From NCBI GenBank assembly GCA_029891385.1, contig CM057227.1, forward strand, positions 60,203,567 to 60,267,566: DNA of 64,000 nucleotides, given 5' to 3'. The stretch is from Erythroxylum novogranatense. Taxonomy: Eukaryota; Streptophyta; Magnoliopsida; Malpighiales; Erythroxylaceae. Position 1 is the first letter of the stretch, and the number at the start of each line of letters is the position of its first letter. This document shows positions 25,123 to 36,915 of this stretch, one piece after another. The translations under genes were made by a program, and so were the position numbers. The notes under the pieces are model-generated. The model worked only from the letters and a program-made list of their open reading frames with translations. It did no database searches and was not told the DNA's origin.

Positions 25123-26037
25123 TTACCTTGAAGCATAAGTTATCACCCTGTCTCCCTGTATCAATACACAACCAAGACCCTTCCTCGAAGCATCATTATA
25201 CACGGTATATCCCTCATCTCCAGAAGGCAAAATCAAGACCGGAGCACTTGTTAATTTGTGCTTGAGCTCCTCAAAGCTCTTCTGGCATTCATCACTCAAG
25301 ATAAACTTCCAATTCTTTCTCATTAGCTTAGTCATCGAAGCAGCTATCATGGAGAATCCTTCCACAAATCTCCTGTAGTAACCTTCCAGACCCAGAAAAC
25401 TTCTCACCTCTGTCACTGTCTTAGGTGCATGCCAATTCACCACTACTTCAACTTTCCTCGAATCAACATGTACACCATCTTGCGAAATCACATGTCCAAG
25501 GAATGTCACCTCATGAAGCCAAAACTCACACTTACTGAACTTAGCATAAAGCTCTCTCTCCCTCAGTGTCTGTAATATAATCCTGAGATGCTCCTCATGT
25601 TCTTCTTCACTCTTAGAATATACCAGAATGTCATCTATAAACACTATGAAAAACTGATCCAGATACTCCTTGAAGACCCTATTCATGAGATCCTTGAAAG
25701 CAGCTGGAGCATTGGTCAAACCGAACGGCATGACTAAAAACTCATAATGTCCATACCGAGTCCTGAAAGCTGTCTTCCTTACATCAGACTCCTTGATTAT
25801 GAGCTGATGATAGCCTGAACTGAGATCAATCTTGGAGAAGACCCTTGCTCCCTGTAGCTGGTCAAACAGATCATCTATCCATGGCAGACGATACTTTTTC
25901 TTATTTATCACCTTGTTGAGTCTCCGATAGTCAATACACATCCGCCATGTTCCATCCTTCTTCTTGACAAACAGAACTGGTGCTCCCCAAGGTGACAAAC
26001 TCGGTCTAACATATCCCTTCTCTAACAGTTCCTTCAA
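25123..26037 (-). pseudogene. Element B reverse transcriptase and RNase H
   Basis: The 304-residue open segment contains [48 protein letters not shown], catalytic FIDD (25630-25641 on the complementary strand), [26 protein letters not shown] and the RNase H start ([11 protein letters not shown], where VYSDAS is usual). It is bounded upstream by two stops between YRMAPAELR and LKELLEKGY (26038-26050), and downstream by TAA at 25123-25125 in place of the glutamine of SRQL. Confidence 0.9.
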
Positions 26038-26049
26038 CTATTTATTGAG

Positions 26050-26724
26050 CTACCTCAACTCAGCTGGAGCCATCCTGTAAGGTGGTATTGAAATTGGTGC
26101 AGTTCCGGGAATCAAGTCAATGGCAAACTTGATTTCCCTCACCGGTAGCAAACCTGGTAAGTCATCTGGAAACACATCTGGAAACTCCCTCACAATCGAA
26201 AAATCCTCCAACTCCCCTTCATTCACATCGGAATCTACAACATGTGCCAAGAAGACTTCACACCCCTGGCCCATCATTCTTTCAGCTAACATAGCCGAAA
26301 TTAGTCTTGGCGATGGTGTTTTCCTGTCCCCTCTGAAAATCACCTTTTTGCCATTGCCCAGATCAAATCCTACCTCTTTCTGGCCATAATCCAGCTTTTC
26401 CAGATATTTCTCCATAGTATCCATCCCTAGAATAACATCTAACCCTCGTAGGTCTAGAGGTAGTAAGTCCACTACCAATCTAGCACCATCAATGAGGAGT
26501 TCACAATCCTCATATACTTGACTAATCACCACATTCCTCCCTAGAGGAGTACTAACAAGCAAAGGCTCATCCAAAGGCACTGAATTCACACCATGCAATG
26601 CTATACTTGCAGAAACAAAAGAATGCGTGGAACCAGAATCAATTAAAACAAATACTGTTGAATCAAATAACTGAGCCATACCCGTGACAACCTCAGGTGC
26701 ATCTGCAGCTTCCTCCCTAGTCAT
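26050..26724 (-). pseudogene. Element B protease and RT entry
   Basis: Aspartic protease with an intact DSG motif (VFVLIDSGSTHSFVSAS), the flap and second-domain region ([20 protein letters not shown]) and the linker to RT ([39 protein letters not shown]). Same frame as gag upstream and RT downstream. Confidence 0.88.
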
Positions 26725-26853
26725 GGCAAATACCCTTGCCTGTGCCTAACCCCTTGGCCTTCCTGGAGGAATAGCCTTCCTTGCAGTCCCAGAGCTGCCT
26801 ACCTCAGTAACTGTTCTGGTTGCCACTATTTCTGCTCGCCTTGGGGCTTGAAA

Positions 26854-28001
26854 CTACGACCCCTCCTGTCTCGGTACTTGTGGACAATCCTTGACCATAT
26901 GTCCCTTCTCTCCGTAACTAAAACAGGCTCCAAGTAACTTGAGGCACTCTCCTTGGTGATGTCTCCCACAATGGTCACATAAGGGGTTAGTGAACCAGCT
27001 CCTTCTTGCTCTTCCAGTGCCTCCCACATTAGAGGCTTGCCTTGATACTGCCTTCACCTGCTTGTTCCTGGTAGAGCCACTGCTACCTACTTCACTCTGG
27101 GTGAGAAAACTCCTTGTGCTCCTCTCAGGCATTGGATCACTAGTTCCTTTCTTAAAATTCTGCTCCCTGTTCTTCCTCTTCGTACTCACCTCCTACTTAA
27201 TCTTCTCCAGCTTTTCAGCCTGGAGTGCTGCATCCACCAATTGCTGGTAGTTACAGAAATTGTATATCAAAACCTTCTCCTTGATCCCCAAGTGAAGACC
27301 TCCCTCAAACTTACGGCATTTATCTTCCTCTGTTGCCACAATGTTGGTTGCATAACGAGAAAGATGTGTGAACTTCAGCTCATACTCGTTCACACTCATG
27401 TCCCTCTAAGTGAGGTTCAGAAACTCCCTGGCTTTCTCTTGAACATAAAATCTGAAGAGATACTTATTTTTGAACACTTCCACAAAGTCTCTCCATGTCA
27501 ACACCGAAGGAACAACCTGACTGTGAGGCACTGATTCCCACCAATGCAGTGCGTCTCCCTGTAACAAACTGACTGCATAGTCTAGCTTCTCCTCATCTGT
27601 GCATTTCATCTGAATTAGAAACCTCTCGGTCCTCTTCAACCAAGCTTCATCTTCTTCTGGATTAGTCATTCCATTGAAATCCACAGCCCTAAACTTACGG
27701 AGCTTGTCATACTGCCCACTCCTGTCTACTGGAGCTTGCATGAAGCTTGCATCGGGACCTGAGATCTCTGACCCATGGCATATTTGAAAGCCTGAGCAAA
27801 GGCTTGAAAGAAACTCGGATCCATGGGATTTGCCTGAGGCATAGGAGGAGGCGGTGGAGGCACTTCTTTTTGCAAACTAGGTGCCTCAGAAATCATAGTA
27901 GAATGTGTCCCAGCATCCTGTGGAACATGGGATTCATCTGTGCTCCCTTGACGAGAATGAGATCGAGTTATAGCTCCTCGAGTTCTCTTTCGAGGTGGCA
28001 T
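26854..28001 (-). pseudogene. Element B gag
   Basis: Starts MPPRKRTRGAITRS at 28001 (an in-frame Met lies two codons upstream at 28007). A proline-rich stretch (PPPPPPMPQ) is followed by the capsid region (FRAVDFNGM.NPEEDEAWLKRTERF, AVSLLQGDALHWWESVP). TAG at 27406-27408 precedes RDMSVNEYELKF. A further stop at about 27190 precedes the zinc-knuckle part CDHCGRHHQGECLKLLGACFSYGEKGHMVKDC (given here in outline). In the CCHC knuckle the second cysteine is tyrosine (26914-26916, one transition), so it should not bind zinc properly. A frameshift lies near 27735. Confidence 0.85.
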
Positions 28002-28147
28002 TTTCACTCCTTCAATATAAAAACATTGAAAACCTTTAATTCAAGTAAGACAATTTTCAAAGTATGCAAAAACAGTTCAAATCATGGAAACCAATGCAAG
28101 TCATTCATTGAAAACAATGTAATGCAATCCTGGACCTAAACCTAGTC

Positions 28148-28159
28148 GCTCTGATACCA
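28148..28159 (-). other. Element B primer binding site
   Basis: Complement of TGGTATCAGAGC (initiator tRNA-Met), 5 bp from the 5' LTR boundary at 28165. Confidence 0.93.
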
Positions 28160-28164
28160 CAACA

Positions 28165-30434
28165 TGTTAGACTCCGTTTTCTGAGCCCAACATCGGACAT
28201 GGAAGCACGATGCTTGGTGCGTGAGGGGAGCCCTTGGAGTTGAAACATATAATTTAAAAGAAGGAAGGAATCCCTCGAAAGCACAAGCAGCACACGCCGC
28301 GGCGAAACCTCTTGGGTAGCTACGCTGCGGCGAGCAAGTAAGCCCTCGCCGCGGCGAGCAAAAGGGTTCTCGCCGTGACGAGCGAAGCAGCCCTCACCAC
28401 AGTGAACCCAACATGCGGCTTCGCCGTAGTGAGCATATGGCCTCGTCGTGGCGAAGACCTCCTTTGGCCCACAATGAACAAACCTGAAACTCTCTCTTAC
28501 TTTATTAAATCAACCCATCCCAAAACTTAACACTATACACTTAAACAAACTTCTAAATGATTAGCTGCAAAAGATTTGGAAAAAAAACATCCATGTCTTG
28601 TTAATATCCAAAAGATAAGTATTACAAAGCTTTAATAACATTTCAAACCAAATTACAACTTTTGAGTTCAAGAGCCAAAAATACAAAATACCCTTGAACC
28701 AATAAAACTTGAAATGTAACTAAAGCCTTGACTTCCAAAAGTATAACTTGAAAATACATAAATACGACAACTCGGAGTGATGCCATAACTCTTGACTTAC
28801 TCGATCTCTTGCTCGTCACCTGAATGGGGAGGGTAAAGGGGGTGAGCTATAAAGCTCGTGGGAACATATTTATAATACAGAAATAAGAAAAATTATTCAA
28901 AAATAACTCATTGTCGTGGTACTCTTTGAAATCATAGCAATTGTGAATATAAACGTCATTATCTCAAAATGCTTGATTTTTAAACAATCCATGAGTAGAA
29001 TTCAAAACATGTATGCACGAAACATGATAACAAATCATAAGCACATAAGCATAGCAAAATGGTTTGGGTTAGTCCAGGTTCATGACGTACTACACATTCC
29101 CATCGAAATGGTTATGTGTAGTCGTAGTTTCTTAAGGGAGTCCTTGTGGGGAGCTCCATGCCACTAGCGGGCAGGTGGGAGAAGCCTTTTCATGAGTCAA
29201 CATGCACGTGACAGTTCTTGAGGGACTACCACAAACCCATATAACATGCATGATTCAAAGTCTTGTAAACTTGATTGCCAAACTGGAACTTGCTTGTAAA
29301 CTTGCTTTTCATACATTTTGGAAAACATGATTTCATGAGTATGTATTCATAAAAAGAGAAAACCCTTTTTGAAACCTTTTCATTAATCATGAATGCAGAT
29401 CATATAGCAAACATATAATCAATTCACAATAGCATATAAGGCAACACTGATGATGCAATTTAAAGCATTAAATCTTTCTTGATTTGAACAAAACAATGAG
29501 TGACTTATTTACTCTTCCATCCAAAATTTTATATTCTTAGAGACTGATTTAGAACTTAATTTCTTCACAAAACTTGTATCCCTATGTCTCCAGTTTACAA
29601 CGCATCAAAAATCACCTCATTTGGACATCTACAAAAAAAGTTATACCCAAAATATCAAAGTATGTCGCTGCAGGAAAATGGTCGTCATTCAAGGCGGCAA
29701 GCTGTCATATGATTTGACGAAAGCAGCAAAACTTCCCAAAACTCAATTTTTCCACTTTCTTCAACCATAATCCTCCCATATTTCAAATATAACACATCTA
29801 AACCCTAAATCATGTCTTATACTTCATTTCTAAGCTCATTCTAACCCAAAATCATTAACAAACACAACATGATCATCAACCCTAAGAAATTTAACCATTT
29901 TTCATAAACCACTCAACCACCATTTTCCTACACATGCTAAGCTATATTAGGGTTTCATCCAAACCAAACAAGAAGAAAAGAGCTTAACTTACTTGATGAT
30001 ACTTTAATTCCTTCGAAATCCGCAAGAATAGCAAAACCCTATTTCTCTTCTTCTTCCTCAAGCCACCAAAGACACTCTCCTCTCCTTTTCTTACTTTCCC
30101 TTTCTTTCTTTTCTAATTTCCTTTCCTTAAGCCTAAAGGGAATGATCAAGGACCATTTTGCCCCTCCAAGCAATGCCTTAGCCTCCCAAACTTAAGTGAT
30201 CTTCCCATAATGCCCTTAGACACTTTTACTCTTTCATTTCCACTTACACCATACTATACTCATTTTAATCTTAATTCTCCACTTAATACTTCCAATTCCA
30301 TCAACCTAAGCAATAATTCTCCCAAATCATTAACATGCTAATTAAACTTTAAACACATAAATTATCTAGAAAAACCACATAATCAAATCAATTCATACTT
30401 AACAACATCAAGAAAAAAAATTTGGGGCCCAACA
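28165..30434 (-). repeat. Element B 5' LTR
   Basis: 2,270 bp, with ends matching the 3' LTR. It lacks about 200 bp present in the 3' LTR (break near 29516) and has a shortened cluster near 29660. It has an expanded palindrome array at 28278-28460. The TATA-like box and hairpin are present at 28844-28875. Confidence 0.9.
28278..28460. repeat. CTCGCCGCGGCGAG palindrome array in B 5' LTR
   Basis: Seven or so units spaced about 20-25 bp: cgccgcggcga, cgctgcggcgag, ctcgccgcggcgag, ctcgccgtgacgag, ctcaccacagtga, ttcgccgtagtga, ctcgtcgtggcga. Nearly all differences from the consensus are C-T or G-A changes. About three more units than in the 3' LTR. Confidence 0.8.
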
Positions 30435-30439
30435 CTTCC

Positions 30440-30937
30440 ATGTTCGTTTAAAGGACATGGGCGATGCAAAGGGTCCTTTTTGACCCGAGAAGGTCCATTA
30501 AATGAACTCTAAGTCCATTAAACAGACATGGGGCTTCCCAAAACCCCTCCAAACCCTCTTTCATGCTTCCTACCTCCTTCCTAACAATATATACACTTAT
30601 AAACTTCATAATTTTACTTCTTATCATGCAAAATCACTTCATAACAATTCAAACATCAAATTAATCTCATCAATCTCTCAAATCTTGTCTCAAATAATTC
30701 ATCAAAACCACAAATTCTTATCATACATCAAAGCTATCACAAACACAAATCTTATGCAACATCCTAACTTGTATCAATTATAACTCTTAACTCCAATCTC
30801 GAAAACTTGCATACTTAGCATCGTTGTAAAAATAAAAGAACAAGCTAAAACTTCAAAGAAGGCAACTTTGGCCAATTCTATTTCAATTATTCCCGGAATT
30901 TCCCCCGAATCAGCATACACATTTTTATTCTGCACTC
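30440..30937 (-). repeat. Element A LTR, middle part
   Basis: LTR sequence between insertions B and C. It starts with the rest of the gtccgtttaacggac array (to about 30535) and then AT-rich DNA. The open frame 30502-30783 lies in this LTR and has no recognisable domain. Confidence 0.75.
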
Positions 30938-31978
30938 TGTAAGTGATCTAGAAGGGGGGGTTGAGTAGATCTTTAAAATTCTTTAAGAATTTCTACAAGA
31001 AAATCAGAAGTTAAAACACAAAAAAACAATTTAGATAAACTTAATTGAAAAGTGTAGGGAAGAAGATCAAACACTTGTTTTTATAGAGGTTCTACAAGAC
31101 CCACGCCCTCTACCTAAACTCCCACTTAGGATTTTGTCAATCACTTTATTGCACACTTTGTAGTTGAGTGTGAACTTTTACAACTCCACTTGACTTCCTG
31201 CCTGCTACCTTACAAACGATTTGTCTTACGACACAAATCCTACCTCACACGTGACCTTCCACTCGTCACTCAAATTGTAAAAGAAATATAGTAAAGATTG
31301 AAGAACAAGTGCTCAAAACAATAGAGTAACAAAATAAGAGCAATAGTGAGCAATTTGAAGCAATAGAAGAGTATTTAGACTTGTGGAACTTGTATCTACT
31401 CTTCTTCCATCATCCTCTATTTATACTTGAAGAAATATAGCTGTTGGAGCTCTACTAGCCGTTGCTTAATTGGATATAGTCGTTCCTTGATAATCTCCAT
31501 TCCATTTTTATCAAATTGGACCGTTGGAGCTGATTTTGTGCATCCATAAGTCGACTTGTCGAATGTATAAGTCGACTTGTTTCAACCATTTACGTAAAAG
31601 TTCCATCTCCGCTCTCCAATAAGTCGACTTATACCATGTAAGTCGACTTGTAGTGCTCGATAGGTCGACTTGTGTTTGATAAGTCGACTTGTATTGACAT
31701 TGTTTCATCTGTAAGTCGACTTGTGCTTTGTAAGTCGACTTGTATTGCCTTCAATGGTAACATCTGACCAAATCCTTTATAATCCTCATGTTTTATGCCA
31801 TTTTTCACTTAGAGGACAACTCCCATCTTGATTCTCCATTGATTATACACTTGCTCATCTTGATTTGCACAATCCTTTCATTGAATAATACCTGAAATAA
31901 TTTCTTAACTATTTCTAGATATTTTATTATTATCAAAACATAAAGGGATTTAATTTGTCAACCACCATTGGTCCAACA
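30938..31978 (-). repeat. Element C 3' LTR
   Basis: 1,041 bp, read on +: TGTAAGTGATCTAG..GGTCCAACA. Nearly identical to the 5' LTR. A small block near 31090 differs (acaagacccacgcc against ggtgctaagaccaacg). It contains the AAGTCGACTT array at 31549-31745. A polypurine tract (sense aaaaagggggagat) abuts it at 31979-31992. Confidence 0.92.
31549..31745. repeat. AAGTCGACTT palindrome array, C 3' LTR
   Basis: Eight copies of taagtcgacttgt or close variants (31549, 31569, 31620, 31638, 31662, 31679, 31712, 31729 approximately), often paired with 17-24 bp spacing. The core aagtcgactt is a perfect 10-bp palindrome. Confidence 0.88.
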
Positions 31979-32544
31979 ATCTCCCCCTTTTTGATAATGA
32001 CAAAATATGTAGAAATTGACAAGAAATTTGAAGGACATAAAATTTGATCAAGGTTTCCCTTGTCTTGATGGTTAGGTTGTCTCCCCCTTAATTTATAAAT
32101 CAATGATTAAAATAGAAATCAATTAAAATGCAAATCAATGAAATTTTCATTTTCACTTTTCACTCCCCCTAAATCAAATATCAATTTCAATCTTACTCCC
32201 CTTTTTTGTCATAATCAAAAAAAAATAGAGAAAATGAAGAGTAATGAAATTTAAAACCAAACATAACATCAAACACAAATGATAGTAATAGTCATTACAA
32301 GAAAATGTCAAACAAATACAAACACAACATAAAACAAAACAGAAGTCGAAATGTTGGTCAAGGCATAATGCAATACACATCATGACGAAGAATCATCGTG
32401 CCTACACCCTAGCTTGTCAAAAATCTTCTTGATGCTCTTTTCTAAGTGGGTAAGCATGCTGCGTTGTTCATCAACTTTCCTTTCCAATCTTATAAGCACA
32501 TCTTGTTGATCATCATGTCGTTCATTTATCTCATCCAACTGATC

Positions 32545-33682
32545 TCAAATTTTCGAAATCTCAGCTTGAGAAACCTCACTTCTTCCGACATTACTTGTTC
32601 GTGAGCTACTTGGACGTTCTGCTGTCCTAGATCGTTTCCTTGAAGGCACCTGCTCACCTACAAAAGTCAACCCAAGCTTCTCAATATGATAGGAGTAAAC
32701 CCAACCTTTCTCAACTGTTCTAACAAGCTTTATGCTCCTTAAATTGTAAGGTGTGAACCTCCAACTTTGAGGATAGGGAAAACTAACATAGGAATCCAGA
32801 TTGTATTTTCGAACCTCAGAGATATGGGTAATCAGTGCGGCATACGGCATTCCTTTATGCCGGACTAGTTTCCCTTTCTGCTGTCCACGTAATAGGCTCG
32901 CCTTTTTCCTCATCATCTGAATAATTAAGCTCGGATAGTTTATTTTCCATCGTTCCTCCATATGCCACAGAATCTCCTTATCTAAAGAAGTAATTTGATT
33001 ATTACTGGCTTTTTTTAGGTACACAACCCTGTTTATCGCATAATGCAGTAGCCGATAATTCAACGATAAATTCATCGCCTCAAATGGAGGGAAATGATCG
33101 GAACATAACTGAACTAACAAATCAGCCCCTTTTTCCTCAGTATAGCCGAAATTCTCTTCGGCTTCCTCATCAGTGTCACCCTCAGCATTTCTCAAAATCT
33201 CAAAATCAGTAAGAGAAGCTCTAGGCCTAACTCCTCCTCTAGGAAAATTAAATATGGTACACAAATCTGATTCACAAAAATACATTGCTTTCCCGTTAAT
33301 TTTAGAGGACAAGGTAACTCCATCCTCAACATTACTTCCAATAACAACCAGATTCGCATAAAATTCCTTTACTGTTTCTTCATAGATATCATCATGAAAA
33401 CCCAAAAATCTCTTAACCCAAGGTTAACAATTTGAAAACACATCCGAGAACTCACTACTATCTAGCTCACCCAATCAAATCTCATGGAGGGAATCAATAC
33501 TTCATCTTTAAGTACCTTATAATACAATGTTTGAGCATCCTCAAGCAAATCTGGTTCAATCGCGTCATCCTCCCTTGTCGATCTCCCTTGATGAGGACCC
33601 CAACCCGTGGTCTTTGAGGAACGTAGGGACCTTGAGATTGAGCCGCTTCTTTTCCTTTCTGAGAAGATTTTCGAGGAGCCAT
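32545..33682 (-). CDS. Extra ORF of element C, downstream of RT
   Basis: Sense to the element, between RT and the 3' LTR. It starts MAPRKSSQKGKEAAQSQGP at 33682. A frame change near 33600 leads into DDAIEPDLLEDAQTLYYKVL, a stop follows at about 33462, and then comes a 286-residue open segment (32545-33405). That segment includes VKEFYANLVVIG, KAMYFCESDLCTIFNFP, LNYRLLHYAINRVVY and EKEILWHMEER-like blocks, and a basic tail (PSRKRSRTAERPSSSRT). This resembles a domain that Pfam, as I recall, calls a putative plant transposon protein. I see no signal peptide or membrane span, so nothing suggests an envelope. Function unknown. Confidence 0.7.
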
Positions 33683-33924
33683 TGATTTGTAGAGAGAGAA
33701 AGGAAAAACACAAGTTAGGGTTTCGAAAGAGGGTTTTTAAAAAGGAGAGGTGATTTGGAGATAAAATGGGGTGATTTAGAGTTGATGAAGGTCGAAAATC
33801 TGTGGGTAAGTAAGATTTGAGGAATTTGTGGAAGATAAGTTGAGTTTTGGGAGAGAAATTTTTGGGTTTTGGAGAGAAGAGGTCTGCGGAGAAGAAAGGG
33901 AAGAACTTGTTTTAAAGCCTCCGT

Positions 33925-34012
33925 CCAACCATAAGTCGACTTGTTCCCTGAATAAGTCGACTTATCAACCTTCATAAGTCGACTTGTCGATCTGTATAAG
34001 TCGACTTATCTT
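33925..34012. repeat. AAGTCGACTT array upstream of the extra ORF
   Basis: Four copies of the LTR palindrome (ataagtcgacttgt or ..ttat variants at about 33930, 33951, 33975, 33998), 20-24 bp apart. They lie about 250 bp upstream (in sense) of the extra ORF's start and about 560 bp after RT. A third array of the same motif outside the LTRs. Confidence 0.85.
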
Positions 34013-34569
34013 CTCAAAATTCATATCCAGAAAGTTGTGTAAACCATACCTCGACTTATTTCCCAGATAGTCTCCTTTTATCCCAGAACAAGTCAATATC
34101 CAACTTAAGATAGCTCGAATTAATCCTTAACAACAATAGACTGAAACTCCAATTAGTCTACTGGTAGTCTAAGTGTAAAACATGATGAAGTCTTCGGATG
34201 TAATTGCATATGTGCCTCATATATTGACCATTTAATGTAGCAAAATCAAATTCAACCAAAGGAATTTAAATCACACATGCCTAATCTCAATTTAATGTTC
34301 ACAAACGATCTTCCTTAAGAGGTTTAGTAAAATGTCACCAATTGATCACTAGTTGATACATGCTTCAAGCAAATGTCACCTTTAAACAATGATCACGGAT
34401 AAAATGATGTCTAATTTCTATATGCTTTGTTCTATTATGCAATATAGGATTTTTACTCAAACAAATTGCACTGGTATTATCACAATAAATTGGAATATTT
34501 TTAACCACATTACCATAATCAAGCAATTGATGTTTAATCCAAAGAACTTGGGCACAAGCACTCCCAATG

Positions 34570-36124
34570 CTACATATTCAGATTCAAAAAGGAAATGGCT
34601 ACACTAACTTGCTTTTTACTAGCCCAAGATATCAAAGATGATCCTAAGAAATGACACAAGCCACTAGTGCTTTTTCTATCAATTCTACAGCTACCATGAT
34701 CAGCATCACTAAATGCATACAAATCAAATGAATCACAACTAGGATACCACAAACCATGATTAAAAGTTTTACTCAAGTATCTAAAAATTCTTTTACAAGC
34801 ACTCAAATGAGAAATCTTCGAACAAGATTGAAATCTAGCACAAAGACATGTGGCAAACATAATATCAGGTCTAGAAGTAGTTAAATACAAAAGAGAGTCG
34901 ATCATACCTCTATATAGTTTTTGATCAACATCTTCTTCATGTTCAATTTTCTCCAAGACCACATTTGTTGCCATTGGTGTTGTTGCCACTTTGCATCTTT
35001 CCATTCTAAACTTCTTAAGAAGTTCCTTGGTATACTTCGATTGATGGATAAATATTCCATTTTTATGTTGCTTGATTTGCAATCCAAGAAAGAACTTGAG
35101 TTCTCCCATCATGCTCATTTCAAACTCACCTTGCATTAAGTCGCTAAATTCTTTACACAAAAATTCATTAGTGGCACCAAACACAATGTCATCAACATAA
35201 ATTTGACAAATAAGCATATCATGATCAACATGTTTAATAAACAAAGTATTATCTATCTTACCACGAACATATCCATGTTGAGTTAGAAACGTACTTAACC
35301 TCTCATACCATGCTCTAGGTGCTTGCTTTAGTCCATAAAGTGCCTTCTTGAGTTTGTAGACGTAATTCGGATGCTCATGATCTTCAAATCCCGTCGGTTG
35401 TTTGACATAGACTTCCTCTTGAATATACCCATTGAGAAAAGCGCTCTTGACGTCCATTTGATTTAATTTGATCCTTTTATGAGACACAAATGCACATAGT
35501 AGCCTAATTGCCTTCAAACGAGCCACAGGAGCATATGTCTCATTGTAATCAAGACCTTCTTCTTGATAAAATCCTTGAGCCACTAAATTTTGATTTATTT
35601 TTAATCGCTTCACCATTCTCATCATATTTTATCCGATTTACCCACTTGACTCAATGATGGTCCCGTCCTTTGGTGGAGCTACCAAATCCCATACATCATT
35701 TTGCTTGAACCGATTAAGCTCCTCTTGCATAGCTAAAAGCCGCTTTCATCTTTAAGAGCTTCTTCTATATTTTTGGGTTCTACCAATGAAATGAAGGCTG
35801 AATTACTCATATTCTCATAAATATTTCTCCTAGTTCTTACACCAACATTTAAATCACCAATGACTTGCTCCATAGGATGGTTCTTTGCTTTTGCCCATGA
35901 TTTAATGTCAGGTACATGATTTTCTTCGTCTAGCTTCAATTCCTCAATCTTGGATTCAATTTCTTCAATTTTAATACCTGAACTTCCTGCATCATCATCA
36001 AAACAAGCCTTTCTAGGGGTGAAATCATATCATCAAATTTAACATGTATACTTTCTTCAACACATTTAGTCCTATTATTATAAACTCTAAAAGCCTTACT
36101 AGTTTGAGAATAACCAATAAACAC
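34570..36124 (-). pseudogene. Element C reverse transcriptase and RNase H
   Basis: The 351-residue open segment (34570-35625) carries LVAQGFYQEEGLDYNETYAPV, LNQMDVKSAFLNG, KLKKALYGLKQAPRAWY, catalytic YVDD (35188-35199), GELKFFLGLQI, then RNase H blocks (FSDADHGSCRIDRKSTSG, SWASKKQ). The N-terminal RT lead-in (35733-36124: FIGYSQTSKAFRVYN, then NHPMEQVIGDLNVGVRTRR) is in other frames, with breaks near 35640, 35730 and 35940. The RT core itself looks intact. Confidence 0.88.
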
Positions 36125-36348
36125 ACCAACATCAGATTTAGAATCGAATTTTCCTAAATTGTTCTTTCCATTATTATTAATGAAGACTTTACAACCAAAA
36201 GGATGAAAATAAGAGATGTTGGGTTTCTTACCTTTCTAAAGTTCATAGGGTGTCTTATTTTTGTCTCTTCGCAAGTGCACCCTGTTGATGACGTAGCATG
36301 CAAGATTGACCGCTCCTACCAAAAATGATTTAGGAAGATTGTACTCAT

Positions 36349-36915
36349 TTAACATTGTTCGCTCATTTCTTCAAGAGAACGATTCTTCCTTTCTACCACA
36401 CCATTTTGTTGCGGAGTCCTTGGTGTTGAGAAATTGTGCTCCATCCCGTGTTTGTCGCAAAGACTTTCGAAAGGTTCACATTCAAATTCTCCTCCATGAT
36501 TGGTTCTAATAGCAACGATCGACAAATTTTTCTCATTTTGAACCAATCTACACCACTTGGTAAATTCATTAACGACATCACTTTTATTCGCAAGGAATCT
36601 TACCCAAGTAAATCTAGAAAAATCATCTACAATCACAAGGACATATAATTTTCCACTAAGACTAGCATGCCTAGAAGGTCCAATCAAATCCTTATGCACA
36701 AGTTCAAGAATTCTAGATGTGCAAATTTCTTTCTTTGGTTTGAAAGATTCTCTAACGTGTTTGCCTTTTAAACATGATTCACACAGGTGTTCTTTAACAA
36801 ATCTTATTTTAGGCAAACCTCTTACAATGTCATTTTTCGAAAGCTTAGAGATTAGAGGCAAAGGTGCATGTCCTAATTTTCTATGCCATAAAAATGCATT
36901 TTCTTCTAATAACAC
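36349..36915 (-). pseudogene. Element C integrase
   Basis: HHCC zinc-binding region (WHRKLGHAPLPLISKLS.. CESCLKGKHVRESF), core start (DLIGPSRHASLSGKLYVLV, VDDFSRFTWV), then IRTNHGGEFE and TPQQNGVVERKNRSLEEM. The second catalytic acidic residue, normally aspartate in RTDHGGEF, is asparagine (36499-36501), which should abolish strand transfer. The frame ends in a stop at the N-terminal side of the C-terminal domain. Confidence 0.87.

Larger units (their letters stand above)
20813..30434 (-). mobile_element. Element B: Ty3/gypsy chromovirus, nearly complete
   Basis: Full structure on the - strand: 5' LTR 28165-30434, primer site 28148-28159, gag, pol with chromodomain, polypurine tract, 3' LTR 20813-23263. 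A perfect 5-bp duplication CTTCC flanks it (20808-20812 and 30435-30439), within element A's LTR. Apart from a frameshift near 27735, gag and pol stay in one frame from 27741 to about 23300 and are broken by nonsense codons only. It is therefore younger or less rearranged than E, but still not functional. Confidence 0.92.

Noticed and set aside
32174..32383. 69-residue hydrophobic frame downstream of the extra ORF (possible envelope-like piece)
   Set aside because: Cys/Leu-rich translation of an AT-rich untranslated stretch next to the polypurine tract; no upstream start context or relation to the extra ORF.
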